Source: Virgibacillus_F flavescens
GTDB taxonomy: Bacteria; Bacillota; Bacilli; Bacillales; Amphibacillaceae
Length of the DNA stretch: 64,000 nt
Assembly: GCF_050574275.1 (NCBI RefSeq)
Contig: NZ_CP192260.1
Coordinates: 2,232,001 to 2,296,000, forward strand
Direction of reading: 5' to 3'
The notes below the pieces were generated by a model. That model was given only the letters and a program-made list of their open reading frames with translations, ran no database searches and had not been told where the DNA came from. How positions within the stretch are numbered: the first letter of the stretch is position 1; each line of letters starts with the position of its first letter. The translations under genes and the position numbers were made by a program. Below are positions 18,053-26,241 of this stretch, in pieces.

Positions 18053-19502
18053 CGAAAACTTTCCAATCATATTTGAACGCAGTAAAGAAGGCAGAACCAG
18101 CTATAGTTTACCTGATTTAGATGTCCCGGAGCTAGATATTAACGAAGGTTTAGATGATGCGTACGTCCGAAGTGAAGCACCAGATTTGCCTGAGGTCAGT
18201 GAACTTGAAATAATGCGTCATTACACTGGCTTATCCAACCGTAACTATGGAGTAGATTCAGGTTTTTATCCACTTGGGTCTTGCACGATGAAATACAATC
18301 CGAAGATAAATGAGGATGTAGCGCGTTTGAACGGCTTTAGTCACATCCATCCATATCAGGATCCAAAGACAGTACAAGGTGCTTTAGAGATGCTTTATGA
18401 TTTACAAACATCACTAAAAGAGATTACGGGGATGCATGAAGTATCTCTTCAGCCTGCTGCCGGAGCACATGGTGAATGGACAGGATTAATGATGATCCGT
18501 GCCCTTCATGAAGCAAATGGTGATACAGAGAGAACAAAAGTAATTGTCCCGGACTCAGCGCATGGAACAAATCCAGCGTCTGCTACAGTCGCTGGTTTTG
18601 AAGCGGTGACCGTTAAATCTAATGAAAAAGGTATTGTAGATCTAGAAGACTTAAAACGTGTTGTTGGAAAAGACACTGCAGCGCTAATGCTTACGAATCC
18701 GAATACGTTAGGCTTATTTGAAACAGAGATTCTGGAAATGGCTAAAATTGTTCACGAAGCCGGTGGTAAATTATATTATGATGGCGCAAATTTAAATGCA
18801 ATCATGGGTTATACCCGTCCAGGTGATATGGGATTTGATGTTGTTCATTTAAATCTGCATAAAACATTTACTGGACCACATGGTGGTGGAGGTCCTGGTT
18901 CAGGTCCTGTTGGCGTTTCAAAGGAACTTGAACCTTACCTGCCTAAACCGTTACTTGTAAAAACAGAAGATGGGTACACGTTTGAATATGATCGCCCTAA
19001 TTCTATAGGTCGCGTAAAACCATACTACGGAAACTTTGGCATCAACCTGCGAGCTTATACGTATATTCGCACGATGGGTGCTGAAGGACTCAAGAAGGTA
19101 AGTGAGTATGCGGTTCTAAATGCTAATTACATGATGCGTAAATTAGAAAAGGAATTCGACTTACCTTATCCGCAGCACTGTAAGCATGAATTTGTGTTAT
19201 CAGGTAAAAGACAGAAAAAATTAGGGGTCCGTACCTTAGATGTTGCGAAGCGTTTGTTGGATTATGGGTATCATCCACCAACAATCTACTTCCCATTGAA
19301 TGTAGAAGAGGCAATAATGATAGAACCAACTGAAACGGAATCAAAGGAAACACTCGATGGTTTTATTGATACGATGGTTACTATTTCGGAGGAAGCTAAA
19401 AATGACCCTGAAAAGGTCCAGGAAGCTCCACACACAACTATAGTGAAACGAATGGATGAAACTACCGCGGCGAGAAAACCAATATTGAGATACTATAAAT
19501 AA
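18045..19502 (+). CDS. gcvPB: Glycine dehydrogenase (decarboxylating) subunit 2
   Basis: 485 residues, the PLP-binding half of the split P protein. The PLP lysine lies in LNLHKTFTGPHGGGGPG (about residue 270); PLGSCTMKYNPK and AHGTNPASA are also conserved. Its start overlaps gcvPA by 8 bases, indicating translational coupling of the two subunits. The operon ends with the terminator at 19505-19544. Confidence 0.96.
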   Translation: MANENFPIIFERSKEGRTSYSLPDLDVPELDINEGLDDAYVRSEAPDLPEVSELEIMRHYTGLSNRNYGVDSGFYPLGSCTMKYNPKINEDVARLNGFSHIHPYQDPKTVQGALEMLYDLQTSLKEITGMHEVSLQPAAGAHGEWTGLMMIRALHEANGDTERTKVIVPDSAHGTNPASATVAGFEAVTVKSNEKGIVDLEDLKRVVGKDTAALMLTNPNTLGLFETEILEMAKIVHEAGGKLYYDGANLNAIMGYTRPGDMGFDVVHLNLHKTFTGPHGGGGPGSGPVGVSKELEPYLPKPLLVKTEDGYTFEYDRPNSIGRVKPYYGNFGINLRAYTYIRTMGAEGLKKVSEYAVLNANYMMRKLEKEFDLPYPQHCKHEFVLSGKRQKKLGVRTLDVAKRLLDYGYHPPTIYFPLNVEEAIMIEPTETESKETLDGFIDTMVTISEEAKNDPEKVQEAPHTTIVKRMDETTAARKPILRYYK

Positions 19503-19504
19503 AT

Positions 19505-19544
19505 AATAAAGGAGCGGAAACATAATGTTTCCGCTCCTTTATTA
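19505..19544. terminator. Bidirectional terminator between gcvPB and yqhL
   Basis: A perfect stem of at least 13 bases (AAAGGAGCGGAAAC / GTTTCCGCTCCTTT) with A-rich and T-rich flanks serves both converging genes. Confidence 0.9.
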
Positions 19545-19545
19545 T

Positions 19546-19929
19546 TTATGAATTTTTAACTTTACCAGTCCATTTTTTAAATCCACCTTGAAGTTGATTT
19601 AAATCTTCATACCCTTTTTTGTTAAGCAACTGAGCTGCTCTTGCAGATCTTGAGCCACTTTGACAATACAAGTATACTGGTTTATCTTTTCTTATTTCTA
19701 CCAGACGCTGCTTCATTTGTGTAACTGGTATATTACGTGCACCAAGAATATGTCCTTTTTTAAATTCCTGAGGTTCACGCACATCTATCAGCTGTGCTTT
19801 CCGGTATCCTTCTCTGAATTGATCTTCTGTTAACGTTTTTAAATATTTTCGTTGCTTTAAATAACGTAATACAGCGAATACAATAATAGCCACTGTAAGT
19901 GCAATTAATAGTATAAATTGTAATTCCAT
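19546..19929 (-). CDS. yqhL: Membrane-anchored rhodanese-like protein YqhL
   Basis: 127 residues: one N-terminal membrane helix (LILLIALTVAIIVFAVLRYL) and a single rhodanese domain with the active-site loop CQSGSR (cysteine near residue 91) and LIDVREPQEF. A sulfur carrier or thiosulfate sulfurtransferase activity is the family expectation. The order gcvPB-yqhL is that of B. subtilis. The next gene there, lipM, is missing here. Confidence 0.9.
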   Translation of the reverse strand: MELQFILLIALTVAIIVFAVLRYLKQRKYLKTLTEDQFREGYRKAQLIDVREPQEFKKGHILGARNIPVTQMKQRLVEIRKDKPVYLYCQSGSRSARAAQLLNKKGYEDLNQLQGGFKKWTGKVKNS

Positions 19930-20209
19930 TTTTTATCCCCCAATTTTTCTCTTTTACTACCTATTCTATTATATGGTCGCAAGCCTCATTTTTCAAAGTT
20001 TTTATTTTTATTTTTATTTTTAACACGATGTATCCATATAGTAATGAAAGGTGAATATACCAACTGACTAGCAGAGTTGTTTATTTTGCAACTGTGAAAA
20101 AAGTATAGAATCGTGTTATCTCATGTGATTAACTTTGATTTTCGACAAAATAAGGTGCTTTTCGCGGTTTTTTAAGTATTGACATTTTCGATATTGTTTG
20201 AACTTAATT

Positions 20210-20250
20210 CAATATATAGTATTCAGTTAATTTTTTTATACTATATATTG
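20210..20250 (+). promoter_or_regulatory. Pair of NrdR-like boxes upstream of nrdJ
   Basis: CAATATATAGTAT at 20210-20222 and its exact reverse complement ATACTATATATTG at 20238-20250. Each resembles the NrdR box (ACACWATATWTWGTGT-like), which normally occurs as a pair on the same DNA face. Centres are 28 bases apart, slightly less than three helical turns. The inverted pair could also form a hairpin, so the assignment is probable rather than certain. Confidence 0.6.
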
Positions 20251-20312
20251 TTATTAACTTCGTAAAATGATAAAGTGATTATAGATTAAAAGTTTCAGAA
20301 GGAGTGATGGTA

Positions 20313-22874
20313 TTGTCGATTACTGTAAAAGAAAGCGAGACAATTGACGTTGTTCAGCTTAACAAAGATATAGAATTATTTCCACAGGTTCATCCCATAA
20401 CAGAGGATATGAACCTCACACATAAAGGAGTTTCGCGGTTAGTGATGTTAGATCGCTACGCCTTTAAAGACACGGAGAAGAAAACGTTAAAAACAGGTGA
20501 CTTTGTTGTACTTACAGTCAAAGCGGATCCGAAATTCCCTGCACGTGGTTTTGGGATAGTGAAATCAATAAATTGGGAAGATAAAGTTGCTGATATTCAG
20601 GTTTCTCAGGAATTTGTATCTGTACTTGATAATGAAACTGAAGCGGCTACTGGTATTGTAAAACGATCTCTAGATGTCATTGATAAACCGCTTGAAGTAT
20701 TTTATGAACAGATTGCCAGCAGGAATGCTGCAGGGTTATCAAATGTGGAGTCAACTGAAGAGAAACAACAGGAATGGTTTCAAAAGTTCAATAAGGAATT
20801 AGCAAGTCTGAACTTTATTCCAGCTGGTCGCGTACTATACGGTGCTGGAGCAGAAACGGATGTAACTTATTTTAATTGTTATGTTATGCCGTATATTCGC
20901 GATTCCCGTGAAGGAATTTCTGATCACAGAAAACAAGTCATGGAGATTATGTCAAGAGGCGGCGGTGTTGGAACGAATGGTTCTACCTTACGCCCGCGCA
21001 ATACCCTTGCAAGGGGCGTTAATGGTAAATCTTCAGGGTCAGTATCCTGGTTGGATGACATTGCGAAACTGACTCATTTGGTTGAGCAAGGCGGAAGTCG
21101 CAGGGGAGCTCAAATGATAATGTTGGTAGATTCTCACCCTGATATTATCGAATTTATTATTTCGAAAATGCAAAATCCAAGAATTCTGCGCTATTTAATA
21201 GAAAACACAGAGGACAAACAAATTAAGCAACTTGCAAAAGAAAAGCTTAAGTTTACACCCTTGACTGAAACGGAAAAGGATCTTTATCAAGGGATCCTGA
21301 ATTATCGGAGCATCCCTGGCCTTGGCGGTTTTACTCAGGCAGCAATAAGGGAGGCACAAGAAAAACTAAACAATGGTGGCACTTATTCTGTGCATAACGC
21401 CGAGTTTCTCACAGGTGCTAACATTTCCATTTGTTTAACTAAAGAATTGATGAATGCAATCGATAATGATGAAATGTACGATCTTCGTTTTCCTGATGTT
21501 GAAAATTATAATAAGGAACAAATGAAAGAGTATAATGAGAGCTGGCATGACGTTGGCGACGTTCGTAAATGGGAAGAAATGGGATATGGCATTCGGGTTT
21601 ATCGCAAAATTAAAGCGAAAGAACTTTGGAATCTTATTAATATCTGTGCGACATACTCAGCTGAACCAGGGATCTTTTTCATAGACAATGCTAATGAGAA
21701 GACAAATGCGAAAGCTTATGGAGATCAGGTAGTTGCAACAAATCCATGTGGTGAACAGCCACTTGCACCTTATTCCGTCTGTAACCTTGCAGCAGTTAAT
21801 TTAGCTGAAATGGCGGATCGGGATACTAAATCAATTAACTTCGAAAAGTTAAGAGAAACAGTTCGTACAGGCGTGCGCATGCAGGATAATGTAATTGATG
21901 CTACTCCTTATTTCCTGGAAGAAAATAAAAAACAGGCACTTGGTGAGCGTCGTGTTGGTCTCGGTGTAATGGGACTTCATGACCTGCTGATATATTGTGA
22001 AACAGAATATGGTTCTGAAGAAGGAAACCATCTCGTAGATCAGATTTTCGAAAACATTGCTGTAACTGCTTATCGTACATCAATTGAGTTAGCGAAAGAA
22101 AAAGGCAGTTTTCCATTTCTAATCGGGAAGTCTGAAAGAGAAACACAATCGCTCCGCACAGCATTTATAAATACTGGATACATGAAACAAATGCCAGAGG
22201 ACTTAAGGGAAGATATCCTTAAATATGGAATTCGTAATTCTCACCTGCTGACTGTTGCTCCGACTGGAAGCACTGGCACAATGGTGGGCGTTTCTACAGG
22301 TTTAGAACCGTACTTCTCCTTCACATATTACAGAAGTGGAAGACTTGGTAAATTTATTGAAGTAAAAGCTGATATTGTTGAGAAATATTTGGAGAATAAT
22401 CCTGGACAAGACGCGGATAATTTACCTAAATGGTTTATCACGGCAATGGAGTTAGCACCGGAAGCGCACGCGGATACGCAATGTGTTATTCAGCGTTGGG
22501 TTGACAGTTCAATTTCTAAGACTGTCAACGCTCCGAGAGGATATACCGTAGATCAAGTAGAAAATGTTTACCGTCGTCTATACAACGGTGGCGCTAAAGG
22601 CGGCACTGTATATGTGGATGGCAGCCGTGACTCACAGGTATTAACCTTAAAAGCTGAGGATAACAGCTTTGAGGATAGCGCAAAAGAAGATATAACACCT
22701 ACCAAACCAAAAGTAGTGTTGGTGGATACAGTTCATGAATTAGAAAAAACAAATGTAATGATTGGCTCAGAAGTTGGAGATACTTGCCCAGTTTGTCGCA
22801 AGGGTAGTGTTGAGGATATGGGCGGTTGTAATACATGTACAAATTGTGGTGCACAATTAAAATGTGGATTATAA
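20313..22874 (+). CDS. nrdJ: Adenosylcobalamin-dependent (class II) ribonucleotide reductase
   Basis: About 853 residues. Class II enzymes reduce ribonucleotides using B12 rather than a diiron radical and work with or without oxygen. Recognisable regions are NFIPAGRVLYGAG, the active-site loop ATNPCGEQPLAPYSVCNLA with its cysteine, and VAPTGSTGTM. A Cys-rich tail (CPVCRKGSVEDMGGCNTCTNCG) is typical of NrdJ. I prefer TTG 20313: AAGGAG ends at 20303, giving a nine-base spacing, whereas the in-frame GTG 20304 and ATG 20307 are too close. In B. subtilis lipM occupies this place. No cobalamin riboswitch is visible upstream; NrdR-like boxes are. Confidence 0.93.
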   Translation: MSITVKESETIDVVQLNKDIELFPQVHPITEDMNLTHKGVSRLVMLDRYAFKDTEKKTLKTGDFVVLTVKADPKFPARGFGIVKSINWEDKVADIQVSQEFVSVLDNETEAATGIVKRSLDVIDKPLEVFYEQIASRNAAGLSNVESTEEKQQEWFQKFNKELASLNFIPAGRVLYGAGAETDVTYFNCYVMPYIRDSREGISDHRKQVMEIMSRGGGVGTNGSTLRPRNTLARGVNGKSSGSVSWLDDIAKLTHLVEQGGSRRGAQMIMLVDSHPDIIEFIISKMQNPRILRYLIENTEDKQIKQLAKEKLKFTPLTETEKDLYQGILNYRSIPGLGGFTQAAIREAQEKLNNGGTYSVHNAEFLTGANISICLTKELMNAIDNDEMYDLRFPDVENYNKEQMKEYNESWHDVGDVRKWEEMGYGIRVYRKIKAKELWNLINICATYSAEPGIFFIDNANEKTNAKAYGDQVVATNPCGEQPLAPYSVCNLAAVNLAEMADRDTKSINFEKLRETVRTGVRMQDNVIDATPYFLEENKKQALGERRVGLGVMGLHDLLIYCETEYGSEEGNHLVDQIFENIAVTAYRTSIELAKEKGSFPFLIGKSERETQSLRTAFINTGYMKQMPEDLREDILKYGIRNSHLLTVAPTGSTGTMVGVSTGLEPYFSFTYYRSGRLGKFIEVKADIVEKYLENNPGQDADNLPKWFITAMELAPEAHADTQCVIQRWVDSSISKTVNAPRGYTVDQVENVYRRLYNGGAKGGTVYVDGSRDSQVLTLKAEDNSFEDSAKEDITPTKPKVVLVDTVHELEKTNVMIGSEVGDTCPVCRKGSVEDMGGCNTCTNCGAQLKCGL

Positions 22875-22888
22875 AAACATGAGTTTAG

Positions 22889-22920
22889 AGAACAAGCCGA
22901 GAACTGGCTTGTTCTTTTTT
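22889..22920 (+). terminator. Terminator after nrdJ
   Basis: AGAACAAGCC / GGCTTGTTCT arms with a GAGAACT loop and a run of six T, 15 bases after the nrdJ stop. Confidence 0.88.
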
Positions 22921-23021
22921 CTTTCATGCCTCTTGTATCCCTAAAACAGTTCCTGTATGCTTTTTATATAGAAACACTTTTGCATATGCTAAAAAATTAT
23001 TCTTTGAAATGAGGAGTTAAC

Positions 23022-23435
23022 ATGCCAACACCTAGTATGGAAGATTATATAGAACAAATTTATATTTTAATGGAATCAAAAGGCTATGCTCGCGTATCAG
23101 ACATTGCTGAACAATTGGCTGTTCATCCTTCTTCTGTAACAAAAATGATTCAGAAGCTAGATAAAGATGAGTATGTAAATTATGAAAAATACCGTGGTTT
23201 TATTCTTACATCAAAAGGAAAAAAAATTGGAGAACGACTAGTTTTTCGACATGAGCTACTGGAGCAGTTTTTAGAAATAATTGGTGTGGATAAAGATAAG
23301 ATATATGAAGATGTTGAGGGGATTGAACATCACTTAAGCTGGAACTCAATCGATCGTATTGGAGAGCTTGTACAATACTTTAAAGAAGATAAAACAAGAG
23401 TTGATGATTTAAGGAAAATGGAATACGAAAAGTAA
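23022..23435 (+). CDS. mntR: Manganese-responsive transcriptional repressor MntR
   Basis: 137-residue DtxR-family regulator. An N-terminal winged helix (SDIAEQLAVHPSSVTKMIQKL) is followed by a dimerisation domain. All six manganese ligands known from B. subtilis MntR are at the same positions: Asp8, Glu11, His77, Glu99, Glu102 and His103. It should repress manganese uptake genes when Mn is plentiful; none lies in the window. ATG 23022 has GAGGAG upstream. Confidence 0.96.
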   Translation: MPTPSMEDYIEQIYILMESKGYARVSDIAEQLAVHPSSVTKMIQKLDKDEYVNYEKYRGFILTSKGKKIGERLVFRHELLEQFLEIIGVDKDKIYEDVEGIEHHLSWNSIDRIGELVQYFKEDKTRVDDLRKMEYEK

Positions 23436-23510
23436 AAATTTTAGTTGTCCTCAGTTCTAATTTTTCTTTAAACGCTTAGTATGTAAAAAGACACCATAAG
23501 GAGATGACCA

Positions 23511-24398
23511 ATGAAAATTGATGTTGTTTTTTCAGGTGGTGGGGTAAAGTCTTTCGCGTTTCTAGGCGTACTAAGAATTCTGCACAAGAATAACTTCCAA
23601 ATCGAACGAGTTGCTGGAACTTCTGCCGGAGCTATTGTTGCGGGTCTGTTAGCGGCAAATTATTCCTTAAAAGATATAGAAGAAATTATAAGTGAAGTAG
23701 ACGTCAAAAAGTTTCTGGATAAACCTGCTTTAAGCAAGTTAATTCCATTGAGTAAGTGGTTTTATCTCTATTATAAAATGGGTTTTTATAAAGGCGACTA
23801 CATGGAAGAGTGGATTTACGATCAGCTTGCTAAAAAGAAAATTTTTACTTTTAGTGATATAAAACCTGGGTATTTAAAAGTAGTAGTAAGCGATCTATCA
23901 CTCGGTAAATTAGTGGTTATACCCGATGATCTTGAGCAAATATACGGTTTAAATCCTGCCCACTTCCCTATAGCTAAGGCAATCAGAATGAGTGCAGGGT
24001 ACCCCTATTTATTTATGCCCTCTAAAATTTCGGGCAAATCCCCTACTGAAAGCTTAGTTGTAGATGGAGGATTATTAAGCAATTATCCATTATGGATATT
24101 TGATCAACCCAATAAACAGAATTTACGTCCTGTGTTAGGAGTTAAACTTAGTGGAAATACAGCATTTGAAGATCCTAAGAGGATAAAGAACTTGCTGGAA
24201 ATGTCTTTTTCCATGTTCACCACAATGAAACAGGCGCATGATCTCCGGTATGTTTCTGCATCTCATCAAAAAAATACGATCTATATACCTATTAGTCACG
24301 TGGATACTACGGATTTTCAAATCAAGGTAAATGATCGAGAACATTTAATAGGATTAGGAGAACAAAGTGCCAGTGAATTCCTAATGAAATGGCCATAA
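23511..24398 (+). CDS. yqhO: Patatin-like phospholipase family protein YqhO
   Basis: 295 residues of the patatin/RssA fold. The oxyanion glycine-rich loop FSGGGVKSFAFLG starts at residue 8, the nucleophile serine lies in GTSAGA (about residue 40), and the dyad aspartate in VDGGLLSNYP (about 185). It is therefore expected to be an active lipid acyl hydrolase; substrate unknown. RBS AAGGAGATG. It follows mntR as in B. subtilis. Confidence 0.9.
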   Translation: MKIDVVFSGGGVKSFAFLGVLRILHKNNFQIERVAGTSAGAIVAGLLAANYSLKDIEEIISEVDVKKFLDKPALSKLIPLSKWFYLYYKMGFYKGDYMEEWIYDQLAKKKIFTFSDIKPGYLKVVVSDLSLGKLVVIPDDLEQIYGLNPAHFPIAKAIRMSAGYPYLFMPSKISGKSPTESLVVDGGLLSNYPLWIFDQPNKQNLRPVLGVKLSGNTAFEDPKRIKNLLEMSFSMFTTMKQAHDLRYVSASHQKNTIYIPISHVDTTDFQIKVNDREHLIGLGEQSASEFLMKWP

Positions 24399-24413
24399 TT
24401 CATAGTAACACAA

Positions 24414-24452
24414 TAAAAAGCGAGCTCTTTTAAAAAGTAGCTCGCTTTTTTC
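24414..24452 (+). terminator. Terminator after yqhO, overlapping the 3' end of yqhP
   Basis: AAAAAGCGAGCT / AGCTCGCTTTTTT arms around a 12-base loop. The downstream arm lies inside the last codons of the convergent yqhP, so one hairpin serves both genes. Confidence 0.85.
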
Positions 24453-24801
24453 GTTTATTTCCATCAATCACACGTAAATGAGTCGCCCGTTTAGTTGCTT
24501 TTCTTTTTACTTGAGTGGGCGGCTTCTTTTTTGCATTTCCAGCAATCGCATTGTAGTTCTTCGCAGCATATTTTGATTTTGATTGTCTAACAGCGGTTTT
24601 ATATTTTTTCATATCATTTGATGTGTTTCTTTTTCTGAAAAAGAAGAAATAGATTGCTGAGAAAATTGCTAGACCAATACCCAGCATAAGCAATATATTT
24701 GAGAGAAAGTTAACTGGGTTGGTAAATAATTGCGAGAGTAATCCAATTCCAGCAAGAGCTACAATAGCATAAATGAAAATAGAAAATTTATTACGAAACA
24801 T
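24430..24801 (-). CDS. yqhP: YqhP / SA1362 family membrane protein
   Basis: 123 residues with two hydrophobic helices near the N-terminus (FSIFIYAIVALAGIGLLSQLF; ILLMLGIGLAIFSAIYFFFF) and a highly basic cytoplasmic tail (KKKPPTQVKRKATKRATH). The start ATG 24801 is set by AAAGGAGGCAAACTG on the minus strand; the frame is open 15 codons further without an RBS. Function unknown. Position between yqhO and yqhR is conserved. Confidence 0.82.
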   Translation of the reverse strand: MFRNKFSIFIYAIVALAGIGLLSQLFTNPVNFLSNILLMLGIGLAIFSAIYFFFFRKRNTSNDMKKYKTAVRQSKSKYAAKNYNAIAGNAKKKPPTQVKRKATKRATHLRVIDGNKRKKRATF

Positions 24802-24851
24802 CAGTTTGCCTCCTTTCAAATCATCCTGACAAGAATAGTGATCCATTTCTT

Positions 24852-24942
24852 AGCAGGTAAAAAAGTATAAATCCTTTCTTACTGCATAAGTGCAACTTAG
24901 GCTTTCGACATAAGGGCTTAGCGATAAGCTGCGTTTTTTAAT
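24852..24942. repeat. Dispersed ~90-bp repeat, copy A
   Basis: Starts GCAGGTAAAAAAGTATAAAT, continues TGCATAAGTGCAACTTAGGC and ends in a small hairpin GCTTAGCGATAAGC followed by GCGTTTTTTAA. It aligns along its full length with 41221-41312. The two halves each form a stem, the second terminator-like on the plus strand. The rest of the gap up to 25150 is AT-rich with no gene that I can see. Confidence 0.7.
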
Positions 24943-25173
24943 CTATACCACAAACAATCATACCTAAAGCTTCTACACTCTAAATTCTTTCCTTTTCAAA
25001 TAAAAATATTCAATTTTTATATGGATTTCTCTTAATAATTTCCAAACTTATATATTCTATTTTACTAGAAAAACTTGATATTCACTAGCTTTGTCTTAAA
25101 ATTTTATCAAATTCTTATTTTCGTATGATACCTTTCTGTTGATTTGGTCATACTACGGAGGGAGGTGTCGTTA

Positions 25174-25701
25174 GTGGCAAAAAGACAGAAATTAGAGCAA
25201 AATAAACAGGAAAAATCATACTCCTTATTGGCTAGGTCGCTTTTAACTGGATTTATTGGTGGGCTTATTTGGAGTACTTTTGGATTTTTTATGTTTTACT
25301 TTAATTTTTCAAGTGTAAGTCCTGCATCATTTATATTACGGTCGTGGCTGGACGCAAAGTGGACGCATGAGTGGTTAGGCAATATAATTTCGATTGTAGT
25401 CGTAGGAGTTATTTCCATTGTCGTTGCACTACTGTATTATATGCTTCTGAGAAAAAGACATTCAATGTGGGTTGGAACTATGTTTGGCATTGTTTTATGG
25501 GGACTCGTTTTTTATATTTTGCAGCCAATATTCCCTAACATTCCTGATCTTCGAGAACTAGGAAAAAATACAATTGTATCAACGTTTTGTCTTTACGTAT
25601 TATATGGAACATTTATAGGATATTCTATTTCCTATGATTATAATGATACAATCATTCGGGGCAAAGACTTGAAAAATAACACAGGTAAAAAACAGCGATG
25701 A
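25174..25701 (+). CDS. figP: YqhR / FigP spore membrane protein
   Basis: 175 residues with about four membrane helices (GFIGGLIWSTFGFFMFYF; ISIVVVGVISIVVALLYYML; MWVGTMFGIVLWGLVFYIL; STFCLYVLYGTFIGYSI) and basic termini, matching YqhR. In B. subtilis YqhR has been renamed FigP and acts with SpoVAF to amplify germination; a SpoVAF-like gene lies at 1531-2988. GTG 25174 is chosen because GGAGGTG stands six bases upstream. A CATACTA at 25149-25155 is a perfect sigma-G -10, but it would leave a leader of only about 12 bases. Confidence 0.85.
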   Translation: MAKRQKLEQNKQEKSYSLLARSLLTGFIGGLIWSTFGFFMFYFNFSSVSPASFILRSWLDAKWTHEWLGNIISIVVVGVISIVVALLYYMLLRKRHSMWVGTMFGIVLWGLVFYILQPIFPNIPDLRELGKNTIVSTFCLYVLYGTFIGYSISYDYNDTIIRGKDLKNNTGKKQR

Positions 25702-25714
25702 TGCTGTTTTTTTT
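25687..25714 (+). terminator. Terminator overlapping the end of figP
   Basis: AAACAGC-GATGAT-GCTGTTT followed by a T run. The upstream arm encodes the last residues of FigP. Confidence 0.7.
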
Positions 25715-25794
25715 CTTTATAATTATTAAAATGTTTTTCTTTATGATAAACTTAAAAAGTCCGATAATCATGTTTTCTTGAGGAGTAAATACGT

Positions 25795-26226
25795 ATGAAT
25801 CGTTTATTATTACTAAATGGTCCAAACTTAAATTTGTTAGGAAATCGTGAAAATGGTATTTATGGAGATTTCTCCTTAGAAGATATTGAAAAGTCTCTAG
25901 AACTCTTTACCGCACAGTATGGTTTTGAAATTGAGTCTTTTCAGTCTAATCATGAAGGAGAATTGATAGACAGATTACAGGATACAAACAAAAAATTTAA
26001 AGGTGTTATTTTTAATCCGGCCGCTTACACACATACAAGTGTAGCTTTACGTGATGTAATTAAAGCAATCGATACACCAGTTATTGAGGTACATATTTCA
26101 AATGTATACAATCGTGAAGAATTTCGTCATCGTTCATTGCTTGCACCTGTGTGCATTGGCCAAATTACCGGTCTAGGATTAAAAGGGTATAAGCTTGCAG
26201 CAATGGCGTTTATAGAAAATGAATAG
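25795..26226 (+). CDS. aroQ: 3-Dehydroquinate dehydratase, type II
   Basis: 143 residues of the type II dehydroquinase fold, third step of the shikimate pathway. Catalytic and binding segments are NGPNLNLLGNRE, YG with the active-site tyrosine near residue 22, NPAAYTHTS with the histidine, and HISNVYNREEFRHRS. In B. subtilis the same locus is named yqhS. It precedes the peptidase gene by 15 bases and efp follows, so the three are probably co-transcribed. Confidence 0.93.
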   Translation: MNRLLLLNGPNLNLLGNRENGIYGDFSLEDIEKSLELFTAQYGFEIESFQSNHEGELIDRLQDTNKKFKGVIFNPAAYTHTSVALRDVIKAIDTPVIEVHISNVYNREEFRHRSLLAPVCIGQITGLGLKGYKLAAMAFIENE

Positions 26227-26241
26227 AAAGGGTTGAGGGAA

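Noticed and set aside
19930..20312. Possible cobalamin riboswitch before nrdJ
   Set aside because: No B12-box or the conserved junction motifs; the stretch is AT-rich with only the inverted NrdR-like pair standing out.
25126..25155. Sigma-G promoter for figP (TGATA-N18-CATACTA)
   Set aside because: The -10 is perfect but the leader would be only about 12 bases, placing the ribosome site at the transcript end; kept as a remark, not a feature.
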